A DNA stretch of 64,000 nucleotides from an uncultured Bacteroides sp. (GTDB taxonomy: Bacteria; Bacteroidota; Bacteroidia; Bacteroidales; UBA932), in the NCBI GenBank assembly GCA_945874355.1, contig CAMCGB010000008.1, positions 1 through 64,000 of the forward strand, given 5' to 3'. The position numbers and the translations under genes are program-made. This document shows positions 24,786 to 33,795 of the stretch, in pieces (the stretch's first letter is position 1; the number at the start of each line of letters is the position of its first letter). Below the pieces are notes generated by a model that saw only the letters and a program-made list of their open reading frames with translations, was not told where the DNA came from and ran no database searches.

Positions 24786-27344
24786 ATGAACAACAACGAA
24801 AATGGAATGCCGTCGTGGAGAAGCGTTATGGTGACACGACACCTTCCCGAGAGGCTTTCAGGTCTCGAGACCCTTTGCAAGAACCTCTGGTGGTGCTGGA
24901 ACGATAACGCTAAAGCCCTCTTCAAGACAGTTGATTACAAGATTTGGCACAATTCCGGCCATAACCCTATGGAAATCCTTGACAAGGTGAGCATCAAGCG
25001 CTACAACGAGCTTGCCAAGGACGAAGAGTTCGTCGCCCGTCTTGACAAGGTGATGGAAGAGTTCAACTCCTATATGGCACAGAAGGCAGAACGCAAGGAG
25101 CCTTCAGTAGCATACTTCTGTATGGAGTATGGCCTGGACACCTCGCTCAAGATATATTCCGGAGGTCTGGGAATCCTCGCCGGAGACTACCTCAAGGAGA
25201 CCAGCGATATGAATGTCAACCTGGTTGCCGTGGGTCTTCTCTACAGGTACGGATACTTCACCCAGAGACTTACTCCTGCCGGCAATCAGGTGGCTGAATA
25301 CCAGGCTCAGGACTTCCTCAAGATTCCCGCCGAGCCCGTGCTTGACGAGAACGGTGTCTGGAAGACCATCAGCGTCCAGCTGCCCGGAAGGGTGATGAGC
25401 GCCCGCATCTGGAAGGTGGCTGTCGGCCGTACCGACTTGTATCTGCTTGATACTGACTTCGAGAACAATAGTCCCGAAGACCGTCAGGTGACCCATCAGC
25501 TCTATGGTGGAGACTGGGAGAACCGTCTCAAGCAGGAGCTTCTGCTCGGTATCGGAGGCGTAAGGGCTCTCAGGACTTTGGGCCTCAATCCTACCATCTA
25601 CCACTACAACGAAGGCCACGCCGCTTTCGCCGGACTCGAAAGGCTCCGCGAGTGCATGCAGGAAGGCCACCTCTCCTTCAACGAGTCTATGGAGCTGATC
25701 CGCGCCAGCGGACTGTTCACCACCCACACCCCCGTACCTGCAGGCCACGACGCCTTCAGCGAGGAGCTGATGGGCAAGTACCTGGGCTACTACCCCCAGA
25801 GCATAGGCATCGACTGGAGGACCTTCATGAGCCTCGGAAAGAACGACCCCGACAATCACGAGGACAAGTTCTCAATGAGCTCTCTGGCCGCAAATATGTC
25901 CCAGAATGTGAACGGAGTGTCAATGCTTCACGGTAAGGTCAGCCAGGACATCTTCGCCGGAATGTATCCCGGATACCTTCCCGAGGAGCTCTATATCAGC
26001 TATGTAACCAACGGTGTGCACTATCCTACCTGGGCTTCACGCAACTGGAAGGAGGTTCACTCCAAGGTGTTCGGCGAGGCTTTCAAGACTCACCACTACG
26101 ACAAGAGCTGCTTCGAGGGCATCTACCAGGTGTCCGATAACACCGTCTGGGATACCCGCAAGTTCCTCAAGGGAGAGCTGATCAAGGCCATCAGGGAAAG
26201 ACTCTCCGACCCTGCCCTGAGCGCCCACTACACTCCCCGTCAGATTGTTACCATCAAGGAGACCCTCAGGGACGACGTGCTTACCATTGGATTCGCCCGC
26301 CGTTTCGCCACCTACAAGAGAGCCACCCTGCTGTTCAGCGACCTGGACAGACTCGACGCAATGGTCAACAACCCCAAGCGTCCCGTCCAGTTCATCTTTG
26401 CCGGCAAGGCCCATCCGGCCGACACGGCAGGCCAGGACCTGATAAAGCAGATTATCGACATTTCAAAGCAGGACCGCTTCCTCGGCAAGATCATCTTCAT
26501 CCCCGGTTATGACATCACCCTCGCCAAGAGAATGGTTCAGGGCGTGGACGTATGGCTCAACAACCCGACCCGTCCCCTCGAGGCCTCCGGTACTTCAGGA
26601 GAGAAGGCCGCAATGAACGGCGTAATGCATTTCTCAGTGCTTGACGGATGGTGGGTCGAGGGCTACAAGGAAGGTGCCGGCTGGGCTCTCCCGCTGGAGA
26701 AGACCTATGACGATCCGAACTACCAGAACGAGCTGGATTCCGCTACCATCTACGCCACCATCGAGAACGAGATCGCTCCCGACTACTACGATGTGGATGC
26801 GAAGAGCGGCCTGCCCGTCAAGTGGATAGGCTACATCAAGAACACCATCGCCAAGGTGGCCTGCGACTTTACCACCAACCGTATGCTTACTGACTACTGC
26901 AACCAGTACTATATTCCTCAGTGTGAGAGATATAACAGCCTCGCAGCAGATTCTGCCGCAGTTGCCCGCCAGATTGCGGCCTGGAAGCAGAACGTACGCA
27001 ACGAGTGGAACAATATCCGTCTGGAGTCATATCTCGCTCCCGAGGCTTCATACTCCCTGACCGAGAGCAGCAAGCTTCACAGTGAAGTGGTTCTGGACCT
27101 TGGACGACTCAAACCCGAGGACATCGGAGTGGAGATAGTGTTCACCACCACCGACGCCAAGGGCAAGCAGCACCTGTCAAGTGTCAGTGAGTACACCCTC
27201 GTAAGCTACGAGGACGGCAAGGCTACCTACAGGGTGGAAGTGTTCCCCGAGCGTACCGGTATGTATCAGGTGGGCACACGCTACTATCCCAAGAATCCTA
27301 TGCTGCCTCACAGACAGGATTTCCCTCTGGTAAAATGGCTGTAG
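24786..27344 (+). CDS. glgP: Alpha-glucan (glycogen) phosphorylase, GT35
   Basis: This 852-residue enzyme releases glucose 1-phosphate from glycogen. The PLP-binding region EASGTSGEKAAMNG places the Schiff-base lysine at Lys607. VAYFCMEYGLD, FTTHTPVPAGHD and TNGVHYPTW identify the bacterial alpha-glucan phosphorylase branch (AgpA type) rather than the muscle/MalP type, and no N-terminal allosteric extension is present. The last 10 bp overlap the start of ribF. With the branching, debranching, GT4 and GH57 genes it gives a complete glycogen build-and-burn set. Confidence 0.94.
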   Translation: MNNNENGMPSWRSVMVTRHLPERLSGLETLCKNLWWCWNDNAKALFKTVDYKIWHNSGHNPMEILDKVSIKRYNELAKDEEFVARLDKVMEEFNSYMAQKAERKEPSVAYFCMEYGLDTSLKIYSGGLGILAGDYLKETSDMNVNLVAVGLLYRYGYFTQRLTPAGNQVAEYQAQDFLKIPAEPVLDENGVWKTISVQLPGRVMSARIWKVAVGRTDLYLLDTDFENNSPEDRQVTHQLYGGDWENRLKQELLLGIGGVRALRTLGLNPTIYHYNEGHAAFAGLERLRECMQEGHLSFNESMELIRASGLFTTHTPVPAGHDAFSEELMGKYLGYYPQSIGIDWRTFMSLGKNDPDNHEDKFSMSSLAANMSQNVNGVSMLHGKVSQDIFAGMYPGYLPEELYISYVTNGVHYPTWASRNWKEVHSKVFGEAFKTHHYDKSCFEGIYQVSDNTVWDTRKFLKGELIKAIRERLSDPALSAHYTPRQIVTIKETLRDDVLTIGFARRFATYKRATLLFSDLDRLDAMVNNPKRPVQFIFAGKAHPADTAGQDLIKQIIDISKQDRFLGKIIFIPGYDITLAKRMVQGVDVWLNNPTRPLEASGTSGEKAAMNGVMHFSVLDGWWVEGYKEGAGWALPLEKTYDDPNYQNELDSATIYATIENEIAPDYYDVDAKSGLPVKWIGYIKNTIAKVACDFTTNRMLTDYCNQYYIPQCERYNSLAADSAAVARQIAAWKQNVRNEWNNIRLESYLAPEASYSLTESSKLHSEVVLDLGRLKPEDIGVEIVFTTTDAKGKQHLSSVSEYTLVSYEDGKATYRVEVFPERTGMYQVGTRYYPKNPMLPHRQDFPLVKWL

Positions 27345-28204
27345 TCGCCACCGGTTTTTTTGACGGTGTCCATCTCGGACACCGTAAAGTTCTAAAGACT
27401 CTCGTCTCCTCTGCCCGCTCGAAGGGGGAGGAGGCGATTGTCGTTACCTTTGACGCCCATCCGAGGGCGGTCCTCCAGCAGGACGCCCCGACCCTGAGGC
27501 TCCTCAACAGCAGGGAAGAAAAGCTCGAACTGCTGCGTTCCTGTGGTGTGGACAGGGTGGAGGTCCTCCCTTTTACAAAGGAGTTCGCCGCCTTGACTGC
27601 GAGGGAATACATCCGCTCGGTGCTTATAGAGCGCTTCGATGCAAGCCGCCTCGTGCTCGGATATGACAATTCCCTGGGGTCGGACCTTATGAGCCCTTGC
27701 CAGATAAAGACGCTCGCGGAGAGTATCCCGCTTGAAGTGGAGGTCGTGCCCGCCTATTATATGGATGAGGCTACTGTGGTGAGTTCCACCAAGATACGCT
27801 CGGCTCTCAAAAACGGAGACGTATGTCTGGCGGCAAGGATGCTGGGCTATGAGTACAGTCTCTCGGGGCTGGTGGTCGGCGGCAAGCAGCTAGGCCGGAC
27901 CATAGGCTTCCCGACGGCCAATATGGCCCTTACCTATCCTCTTAAACTTGTCCCCGCGAGGGGCGTGTACCTCTCAAGGGTCAATACCCTGGGAAAAGAA
28001 TTCTACGGGATGACCAATATCGGAGACGTCATCGAGACCAATATCTTCGATTTCGACGAAAGCATATATGGTCTTCCGCTGAAAATCAGCCTGATGGAAA
28101 GGATGAGGGATATGCAGAAAATGTCCGGCCTTCAGGAATTGAAAACCCGGCTGGACGAAGACCGCAGCCGGGCAAAAAAACTCATCAGTCAGATGAAAGG
28201 TTGA
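27335..28204 (+). CDS. ribF: Bifunctional riboflavin kinase/FAD synthetase
   Basis: This 289-residue RibF makes FMN and then FAD. The N-terminal adenylyltransferase domain opens with GFFDGVHLGH (normally GNFDGVH) and has SSTKIRSAL; the C-terminal kinase domain has LGRTIGFPTANM. The protein begins only six residues before the first motif, shorter than most RibF, because the start overlaps the glgP stop by 10 bp. No better upstream start is available without deeper overlap. The stop codon (28202-28204) lies inside the 3' end of the opposing tRNA-Gln gene. Confidence 0.93.
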   Translation: MAVVATGFFDGVHLGHRKVLKTLVSSARSKGEEAIVVTFDAHPRAVLQQDAPTLRLLNSREEKLELLRSCGVDRVEVLPFTKEFAALTAREYIRSVLIERFDASRLVLGYDNSLGSDLMSPCQIKTLAESIPLEVEVVPAYYMDEATVVSSTKIRSALKNGDVCLAARMLGYEYSLSGLVVGGKQLGRTIGFPTANMALTYPLKLVPARGVYLSRVNTLGKEFYGMTNIGDVIETNIFDFDESIYGLPLKISLMERMRDMQKMSGLQELKTRLDEDRSRAKKLISQMKG

Positions 28205-28271
28205 GGTACCAGGATTCGAACCTGGGCAGGCAGAACCAAAATCTGTAGTGCTACCATTACACCATACCTCA
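28201..28271 (-). tRNA. tRNA-Gln (TTG)
   Basis: The minus strand folds as a complete 71-nt cloverleaf. Acceptor TGAGGTA pairs with TACCTCA, the D arm is GTG..CAC, and the anticodon loop TTTTGGT carries TTG, reading Gln CAA. The T arm is CCAGG TTCGAAT CCTGG and the discriminator is A. CCA is not encoded. Its 3' terminus overlaps the ribF stop codon on the opposite strand. Confidence 0.95.
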
Positions 28272-28314
28272 ATTCCGCGTGCAAAGGTACAAAAAATAAG
28301 CGTCAATACAAACC

Positions 28315-28761
28315 TTACCTTTTGCTTTTGAAAAACTCTTTGACCAAGCCGGAGCATTCTTGCTCAAGCACTCCGCTGCTGACTTCTGTCCTCGGGTGCA
28401 GAAGCGGGGGAGAGAACAGGCTGTAGCCCCTTTTTGGGTCCGGAGCGCCATATACGATCCGTCCTACCTGGGCCCAGTTCAGAGCCGCGGCGCACATTGG
28501 GCAAGGCTCCACCGTAACATATAAAGTGCACTTGTTCAGATACTTGCCTCCTATAGCTGAGGTGGCTCCCGTGAGCGCTATCATCTCGGCGTGGGCGGTG
28601 GGGTCCGACAGCCTCTCGGTCATATTGTGGCCTTTAGCCACGACCCTCTGCTCCTTTTCTCCCAGCCCTGCCACTATCACCGCCCCTATGGGTACCTCCC
28701 CCTCTTCTGCAGCAAGGGAAGCCTCCCTGAGGGCCATTCTCATATAGTATTCGTCGTTCAT
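28315..28761 (-). CDS. tadA: tRNA-specific adenosine deaminase TadA
   Basis: This 148-residue zinc deaminase converts A34 to inosine in tRNA-Arg(ACG). Zinc and catalytic residues are His57 and Glu59 in TAHAEM and Cys87 and Cys90 in the EPCPMC motif. VPIGAVIV and the NMTERLSDPTAHAE stretch are typical of TadA. It follows the alpha/beta hydrolase gene with a 3-bp gap and is upstream of tRNA-Gln on the same strand, so all three may be transcribed together. Confidence 0.95.
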   Translation of the reverse strand: MNDEYYMRMALREASLAAEEGEVPIGAVIVAGLGEKEQRVVAKGHNMTERLSDPTAHAEMIALTGATSAIGGKYLNKCTLYVTVEPCPMCAAALNWAQVGRIVYGAPDPKRGYSLFSPPLLHPRTEVSSGVLEQECSGLVKEFFKSKR

Positions 28762-28764
28762 CTC

Positions 28765-29679
28765 TCAGTCTTCTGCAATGTATTCAACAAAATCCTCCCA
28801 GACTTCCTGCTTGCCTTTTTCGTTGAGGATTTCGTGCCTCATTTCGGGATACAGCTTCAGGCTCACCTTGTCGTAGCCGGCCCTTATGAAGACTTCTGCC
28901 GCCCGGGAAATCATCTTCCTGCTGCCCATACAGGGGTCCGCGGCGCCCGAAATAAAATGCACTTCAAGACCGGGATTACTCATCTTCCAATCCTTTGAGC
29001 GGTAGCAGTATCGCATCAGGGAGAAGAGGTTGATGAATCCGTTCAGGGTGAAGGTGAAATGGCACAGGGGGTCTTCGTGGTACTCCTTGAGCACATCTTC
29101 GTCCGAGCACACCCAGGCGCTTGAATAGCCTTCGCTGCTGAAGGGACGGTTATAGGAGCCGAAGACCAGCTTCTGCATAAAGCGGGAGCGGAACCTGTCG
29201 CCCTTGAAAACTTTCATCACTCCTGCGAGAGCCTTCCCCGCCCACAGACCCGGATTATAGGAAGGACAGCCGCAGACTATAAGAGAGTCCACCCGGGAGT
29301 CATACCTGCGGACAAAGGCCCTGACAGCCATCGAGCCCATACTGTGCCCGAGCAGGGTGAACTTGAGATTGGAGGGGAAAAGAGAGCGGAAGTACTCCTG
29401 GACAGCGAGAATATCTTCCACCATAGCCTCCCATCCACCTTTGTACATATAGCCCAGGTCCCTGGCGTCAAGAACGCTCTCTCCGTGTCCGCGATGGTCG
29501 TGGATCACGCTGGCATAGCCCAGGGACGAGAGATACTCCATAAGGGGAATGTACCTTTCCTTGTGCTCGCACATTCCGTGCACTATCTGCACCAGGGCCT
29601 TCGGAGCTGACTGAGGAGAGCACACCAGTACTCCGAGGGGCAGCGAATCGATTCGGGATTTGATGACGGTCTGTATCAT
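28765..29679 (-). CDS. Alpha/beta hydrolase (monoacylglycerol-lipase-like, Hydrolase_4)
   Basis: This 304-residue protein has the alpha/beta hydrolase triad elements. The nucleophile Ser is in LLGHSMGSM, the Asp is in FISGAADPC, and the His is in PEMRHEILNE. The oxyanion region is VHGMCEHKERY, and HDHRGHGES precedes the nucleophile. These match the serine aminopeptidase S33/monoacylglycerol lipase group. No signal peptide is present, so it is cytoplasmic. The substrate is not predictable. Three bases separate it from tadA. Confidence 0.88.
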   Translation of the reverse strand: MIQTVIKSRIDSLPLGVLVCSPQSAPKALVQIVHGMCEHKERYIPLMEYLSSLGYASVIHDHRGHGESVLDARDLGYMYKGGWEAMVEDILAVQEYFRSLFPSNLKFTLLGHSMGSMAVRAFVRRYDSRVDSLIVCGCPSYNPGLWAGKALAGVMKVFKGDRFRSRFMQKLVFGSYNRPFSSEGYSSAWVCSDEDVLKEYHEDPLCHFTFTLNGFINLFSLMRYCYRSKDWKMSNPGLEVHFISGAADPCMGSRKMISRAAEVFIRAGYDKVSLKLYPEMRHEILNEKGKQEVWEDFVEYIAED

Positions 29680-29704
29680 AATAATAGTATTTGTTTCTTT
29701 AACG

Positions 29705-29712
29705 CAAAAATA
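29705..29712 (-). promoter_or_regulatory. -7 box of the hydrolase-tadA unit
   Basis: The minus strand reads TATTTTTG, 25 nt before the hydrolase ATG. No clear -33 element is seen. Confidence 0.4.
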
Positions 29713-29752
29713 ATTAAGGAATTTGAAATAAAAATATTATTTGTAAAATTCC

Positions 29753-29760
29753 TACCTTTG
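29753..29760 (+). promoter_or_regulatory. -7 box of polA
   Basis: TACCTTTG matches the consensus exactly and lies 29 nt before the polA ATG in an AT-rich divergent intergenic region. The -33 element is not convincing. Confidence 0.5.
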
Positions 29761-29789
29761 CAGAAAGGTCAACAAGACAGGGAGACGAG

Positions 29790-32411
29790 ATGGGACAAAA
29801 ATTATATCTGATAGACGGCCACGCGCTGATTTTCAAGATGCACTATGCATTCGTGGGGCGCCCGATGGTCAATTCGCGCGGCGAGAACACCTCAATCATA
29901 TACGGTTTTACAAAGTATCTGCTGGAACTTCTGGACCACTACCGTCCCAGTCATATAGGCGTCAGTTTCGATCCTCCCGGAGGTTCGTTCAGAAATGAGC
30001 TCTACCCCCTTTACAAGGCAAACAGGGGTGAGACTCCCGCCGAGGTGATTGCCGCCCTCGAGCCTCTGACCCTGATTCTCCGTGCTATGAACATCCCCGT
30101 TCTTATGCTCAGCGGCTTTGAGGCTGACGATGTCATAGGCTCCGCCGCCCGCCGCTTTGCCTGCGGGGATATGGATGTATATATGGTCACCCCAGACAAG
30201 GACTATGGCCAGCTGGTTTCGCCCCACATCTTCCAGTTCAAGCCCGGCAAATCGGGAAGCGAGAACGAAGTGCTCTCAGAGGCTGAGGTTTGCGATAAAT
30301 GGAAGATATCTTCGACCTCCCAGGTGATTGATATGCTCGCCCTTTGCGGGGATTCATCCGACAATGTGCCCGGAGTTCAGGGCGTGGGTCCCGTGGGCGC
30401 GGCAAAACTGCTCGCGAAGTATTCCAGCGTGGAAGGCATATATGAGCATCTGGACAGCCTGACAGCGCGACAGAGGGAGAGTTTCCTCGCGGCCAGGGAC
30501 CATATAGCTCTCTCCAAACAGCTGGTGACCATCAAAACCGATATCCCCCTGGAATGGAATAAGGAGGATTTCGTGCTCGACACTGTCTTCAATTCCGAGC
30601 TTGGAGACCTGCTGGACCGCTATGAGATGCCCTCGCTCAAAAGGCTGGTGGACAAGGTGGTATCCTTTGCCGCACCGCAGCAGGGACCCCGTCCCGCAGA
30701 AGCTGAGATTGGCAGCCTGAGAGTGTCGGAGCCCGCTGCTCTTTGTCCTGAAGGCAAGGTGGCCGTAGCTCTGGCCCCGCAGAAGGGGAGCCTTGCTGTG
30801 TGCGACTGCGGAAAGTATGCCGTCGCTCCCGCCGCCCGGTTCGCCGCTTTGCTCTCGGACGAGTCTGTAGTGAAGATATGCGAAGACTCCAAAGCTCTGA
30901 TTTCCAGCCTTGCCGGCAGCCCCGTGCAGCTTAAGGGGCAGGTGCTGGACGTGACCCTGATGCATTATGTGCTGAATCCTGAAAAGAGCCATAAACTGGA
31001 AGACATTTGCCAGGAGTATCTCGGAAGGGGAGTAGGGCAGCAAAAGGAAATGGAGCAGCAGAGTCTTTTCGACGAAATGGACAGCGAGCCTGAGGCGCCT
31101 TCTTCTCTTGGCGACTCTCTGGCCTGCATATATGCCCTGGGAGTGAAGCTGCACTCGGCGCTTGAGGAAAGCCCCGAACTTCTGGAGCTCTATCTCAAGG
31201 TCGAGGCTCCTCTTGCCGGAGTGCTTTCGGCAATGGAGCGCAGAGGAGTGAAGATAGATACTGCCGCGCTCGAAGACTACGGGCAGAGCCTCAGAAAGAG
31301 GATGGAGGAGCAGGAGCGGCAGGTAAGACAGATAGCAGAAGACGAGCAGTTCAACATAATGTCCGTGCGTCAGGTGGGCGAGCTGGTGTTCGAGAAGCTG
31401 AAGCTGGACCCGGGGGCAAAGAAGCCGCGCAAGGGCTCCTGGCCGACTGACGAGAAGACCCTTGCCGCCCTTTCGGACCGCAGTCCGGTGATAGACCATA
31501 TACTCGAATACAGAGGGCTCAGAAAGCTGCTCTCCACCTACATCGAACCCCTGGCCGGATATGTGTCTCCGCTTGACGGAAGGGTACATACAACTTTCAA
31601 TCAGGCACTTACCTCCACCGGAAGACTCTCTTCGTCGAACCCCAACCTGCAGAACATCCCCATACGCACCCCGGACGGCCAGCCACTGAGACGGGCCTTT
31701 GTGAGCGGCGACGAGGGGAGCGTGATAATGTCTGCCGACTATTCGCAGATAGAACTCCGCCTGATGGCGCATCTGAGCGGTGACGAGCACCTCAAAGAGG
31801 CATTCCGTCAGGGACTTGACATCCACAAGGCCACTGCGTCAAAAATATTCGGAGTCCCGCTCCAGGAAGTCAGCGCCGAGCAGCGCAGGGTTGCGAAGAC
31901 AGCCAATTTCGGCATCATATACGGCATCTCCGCCTTCGGGCTGAGCCAGAATCTGGGATGCTCCCGTTCCGAGGCCGCCTCGATAATAGAAGACTACTTC
32001 GCTTCTTTCCCCACCATACGCGACTTCATCGATTCCACTCTCCGCTCCGCCCGGCAGAACGGCTATGTCCAGACCATCTTTAAGCGCAGGCGCTACATTC
32101 CCGACATCAATTCGACCAATGCCGCCCTCCGCTCCGTTGCCGAGCGCAATGCAGTCAATGCCCCTGTCCAGGGAAGCGCCGCCGACATCATTAAACTGGC
32201 AATGATAGGGGTGGACGAGGCTCTCAAGCAGCAGGGCCTGAAGTCATTTATGGTGCTCCAGATCCACGACGAACTGCTGCTGGAAGTCAGGCGCGAAGAG
32301 ATTGAAGCAGTAAGGACCCTTCTTCGCGAAAAGATGGAAGGGGCAGCAAGCCTTTCAGTACCACTAACTATAGAGTGCAATTATGGACAAAACTGGCTTG
32401 ACGCGCACTGA
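29790..32411 (+). CDS. polA: DNA polymerase I
   Basis: This 873-residue family A polymerase has three regions. The N-terminal 5'-3' exonuclease spans about 1-290, with LIDGHAL and ADDVIGS, and a helix-hairpin-helix in DNVPGVQGVGPVGA. The middle region (about 310-470) has the position of the 3'-5' proofreading domain but no recognisable DxE motif, so it is probably inactive. The C-terminal polymerase has motif A DYSQIELRL, motif B RRVAKTANFGIIYG and motif C QIHDELLLEV. The last 29 bp overlap the following sigma factor gene. Confidence 0.97.
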   Translation: MGQKLYLIDGHALIFKMHYAFVGRPMVNSRGENTSIIYGFTKYLLELLDHYRPSHIGVSFDPPGGSFRNELYPLYKANRGETPAEVIAALEPLTLILRAMNIPVLMLSGFEADDVIGSAARRFACGDMDVYMVTPDKDYGQLVSPHIFQFKPGKSGSENEVLSEAEVCDKWKISSTSQVIDMLALCGDSSDNVPGVQGVGPVGAAKLLAKYSSVEGIYEHLDSLTARQRESFLAARDHIALSKQLVTIKTDIPLEWNKEDFVLDTVFNSELGDLLDRYEMPSLKRLVDKVVSFAAPQQGPRPAEAEIGSLRVSEPAALCPEGKVAVALAPQKGSLAVCDCGKYAVAPAARFAALLSDESVVKICEDSKALISSLAGSPVQLKGQVLDVTLMHYVLNPEKSHKLEDICQEYLGRGVGQQKEMEQQSLFDEMDSEPEAPSSLGDSLACIYALGVKLHSALEESPELLELYLKVEAPLAGVLSAMERRGVKIDTAALEDYGQSLRKRMEEQERQVRQIAEDEQFNIMSVRQVGELVFEKLKLDPGAKKPRKGSWPTDEKTLAALSDRSPVIDHILEYRGLRKLLSTYIEPLAGYVSPLDGRVHTTFNQALTSTGRLSSSNPNLQNIPIRTPDGQPLRRAFVSGDEGSVIMSADYSQIELRLMAHLSGDEHLKEAFRQGLDIHKATASKIFGVPLQEVSAEQRRVAKTANFGIIYGISAFGLSQNLGCSRSEAASIIEDYFASFPTIRDFIDSTLRSARQNGYVQTIFKRRRYIPDINSTNAALRSVAERNAVNAPVQGSAADIIKLAMIGVDEALKQQGLKSFMVLQIHDELLLEVRREEIEAVRTLLREKMEGAASLSVPLTIECNYGQNWLDAH

Positions 32412-32982
32412 TGAACTGGTGCGTCGCGCCGTCAGCGGCGACGGCAGCGCTTTCACCGAGCTGTGGGACACTAACATAGACTCCCTGCGCTCCTATATCG
32501 GCTCAATGGTCAAGCAGCTGGACGATTTCTATATCGATGACATCTGCTCGAGGAGTTTCGAGAAGGCTTTCCGTCAGATCCACAGCTTCGACGCCTCCAA
32601 GTCCAGGTTCTCGACCTGGCTCACGGCCATTGCGCACAACACCGCCCTTGACGTGCTGGAGTGCGAGAAGCGTTCGAGCAGCAAGATGGTCTCGATAGAC
32701 TCGCCCGATGCGCCGGCCTCGATGATAGGTTCCATCCAGGAGGAGGGTGACTCCACTGTGCTCGACTCCATCATCAAGGATGAAGACGAGGAAAAGATGC
32801 AGAAACTTATCGCCTCGCTTCCCGACCTGTACCGCGAAGTGGCTACCAAGCGGCTGGTGGAAGGCGCCTCGTACAAAGACATAGCCGAAGAGACAGGGCT
32901 GGAACTCAACACCGTACGCACCCGCATACGCAGGGCCCGCCAGATGCTCGACAAACTGAAAAACAGTGCCGAAGATGAATAG
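32383..32982 (+). CDS. ECF-type RNA polymerase sigma factor
   Basis: This 199-residue protein of sigma-70 region 2 plus region 4 type has region 2 at about 20-90 (FTELWDTNID..., KSRFSTWLTAIAHNTALD). A longer than usual acidic linker follows (about 100-135), then region 4 at about 138-195 (LPDLYREV, SYKDIAEETGLELNTVRTRIRRAR). No anti-sigma factor is next to it. The gene starts 29 bp inside polA and its end overlaps rsmG by 8 bp, so it is expressed from the polA message at least in part. Confidence 0.9.
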   Translation: MDKTGLTRTDELVRRAVSGDGSAFTELWDTNIDSLRSYIGSMVKQLDDFYIDDICSRSFEKAFRQIHSFDASKSRFSTWLTAIAHNTALDVLECEKRSSSKMVSIDSPDAPASMIGSIQEEGDSTVLDSIIKDEDEEKMQKLIASLPDLYREVATKRLVEGASYKDIAEETGLELNTVRTRIRRARQMLDKLKNSAEDE

Positions 32983-33604
32983 CAGTGAAAAGGATTATGA
33001 AGCCCTTGTGGGCCTCTACAAAGATTGGAACTCCAGGATTAATGTCATATCCAGAAAGGATATAGAAAATATCTACTCCCACCACATACTCCACTCTCTT
33101 GCGATAGCGGAGTATCTGAGGCGTTTCTACCCCGAAGGAGTGTGGGATGGCGCCAGTGTGCTGGACCTCGGGACGGGAGGAGGTTTCCCTGGCATTCCGC
33201 TCGCGATGAATTTCCCCGCCGCTCATTTTGTGCTCTGCGATTCGGTGGGCAAAAAGATTACCGTGGCGTCGGCAGTGAGCGAAGCTATGGGCCTGGATAA
33301 TGTCGAGTGCGTGAATGCCCGGGCGGAGAGTCTGGGAAGGACTTTCGACTGGGTGGTGTCCAGGGCCGTCACCACGCTCGAGAATTTTTACCCCTGGGTA
33401 AAAGGCCGTTTCAACAGGAGCATCCTGTACCTCAAGGGCGGGGATGTGGAGACGGAGATGCAGGAACTGTCGCGCAAGTATCATATAGAGAGCGGGAAAA
33501 TGAGGGCCTGGAGCATCAAAGAATGGCTTGATGATGATTATTTTGCAGAAAAATTTGTAATTGAGATAGGAAAAGATTACCTTTGTCCTCCCGTTTTCGA
33601 ATAA
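32975..33604 (+). CDS. rsmG: 16S rRNA (guanine-527 N7) methyltransferase RsmG
   Basis: This 209-residue class I methyltransferase, also called GidB, methylates G527 in the 530 loop of 16S rRNA. The AdoMet-binding motif is VLDLGTGGGFPGIPLA. Upstream is the family-specific NVISRKDIENIYSHHILHSL, and downstream VVSRAVTTLENF. The ATG at 32975 is preferred over a GTG at 32966. It overlaps the sigma gene by 8 bp. Its last 50 bases contain the promoter of rpmH. Confidence 0.95.
   Translation: MNSSEKDYEALVGLYKDWNSRINVISRKDIENIYSHHILHSLAIAEYLRRFYPEGVWDGASVLDLGTGGGFPGIPLAMNFPAAHFVLCDSVGKKITVASAVSEAMGLDNVECVNARAESLGRTFDWVVSRAVTTLENFYPWVKGRFNRSILYLKGGDVETEMQELSRKYHIESGKMRAWSIKEWLDDDYFAEKFVIEIGKDYLCPPVFE
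33555..33585 (+). promoter_or_regulatory. Promoter of rpmH inside the end of rsmG
   Basis: TTG (33555-33557), a 20-nt spacer and TACCTTTG (33578-33585) give a near-perfect promoter 36 nt before the rpmH ATG, within the last codons of rsmG. Confidence 0.75.
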
Positions 33605-33620
33605 TTAAAAAATTTAGATA

Positions 33621-33773
33621 ATGAAAAGGACATATCAACCTTCAAACCGCAAGAGAGTCAACAAGCATGGCTTTCGCGAGCGTATGAGCACAGCCAACGG
33701 ACGCAGGGTGCTCGCATCCCGTCGTGCTCACGGACGCAAGAAACTCACCGTTTCATCTGAGGCCCGCTACTAG
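33621..33773 (+). CDS. rpmH: 50S ribosomal protein L34
   Basis: A 50-codon gene encodes [18 protein letters not shown] and continues with [22 protein letters not shown], the unmistakable L34 sequence. It is single, with its own promoter inside rsmG and a strong intrinsic terminator behind it. It is not next to rnpA or dnaA, the arrangement seen in many other bacteria. Confidence 0.98.
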   Translation: MKRTYQPSNRKRVNKHGFRERMSTANGRRVLASRRAHGRKKLTVSSEARY

Positions 33774-33795
33774 AAAGCGGACAGTCTATAGATTC

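Noticed and set aside
30354..31826. 490-codon minus-strand frame within polA
   Set aside because: It is a shadow of the polymerase gene with no motifs and a composition typical of antisense frames.
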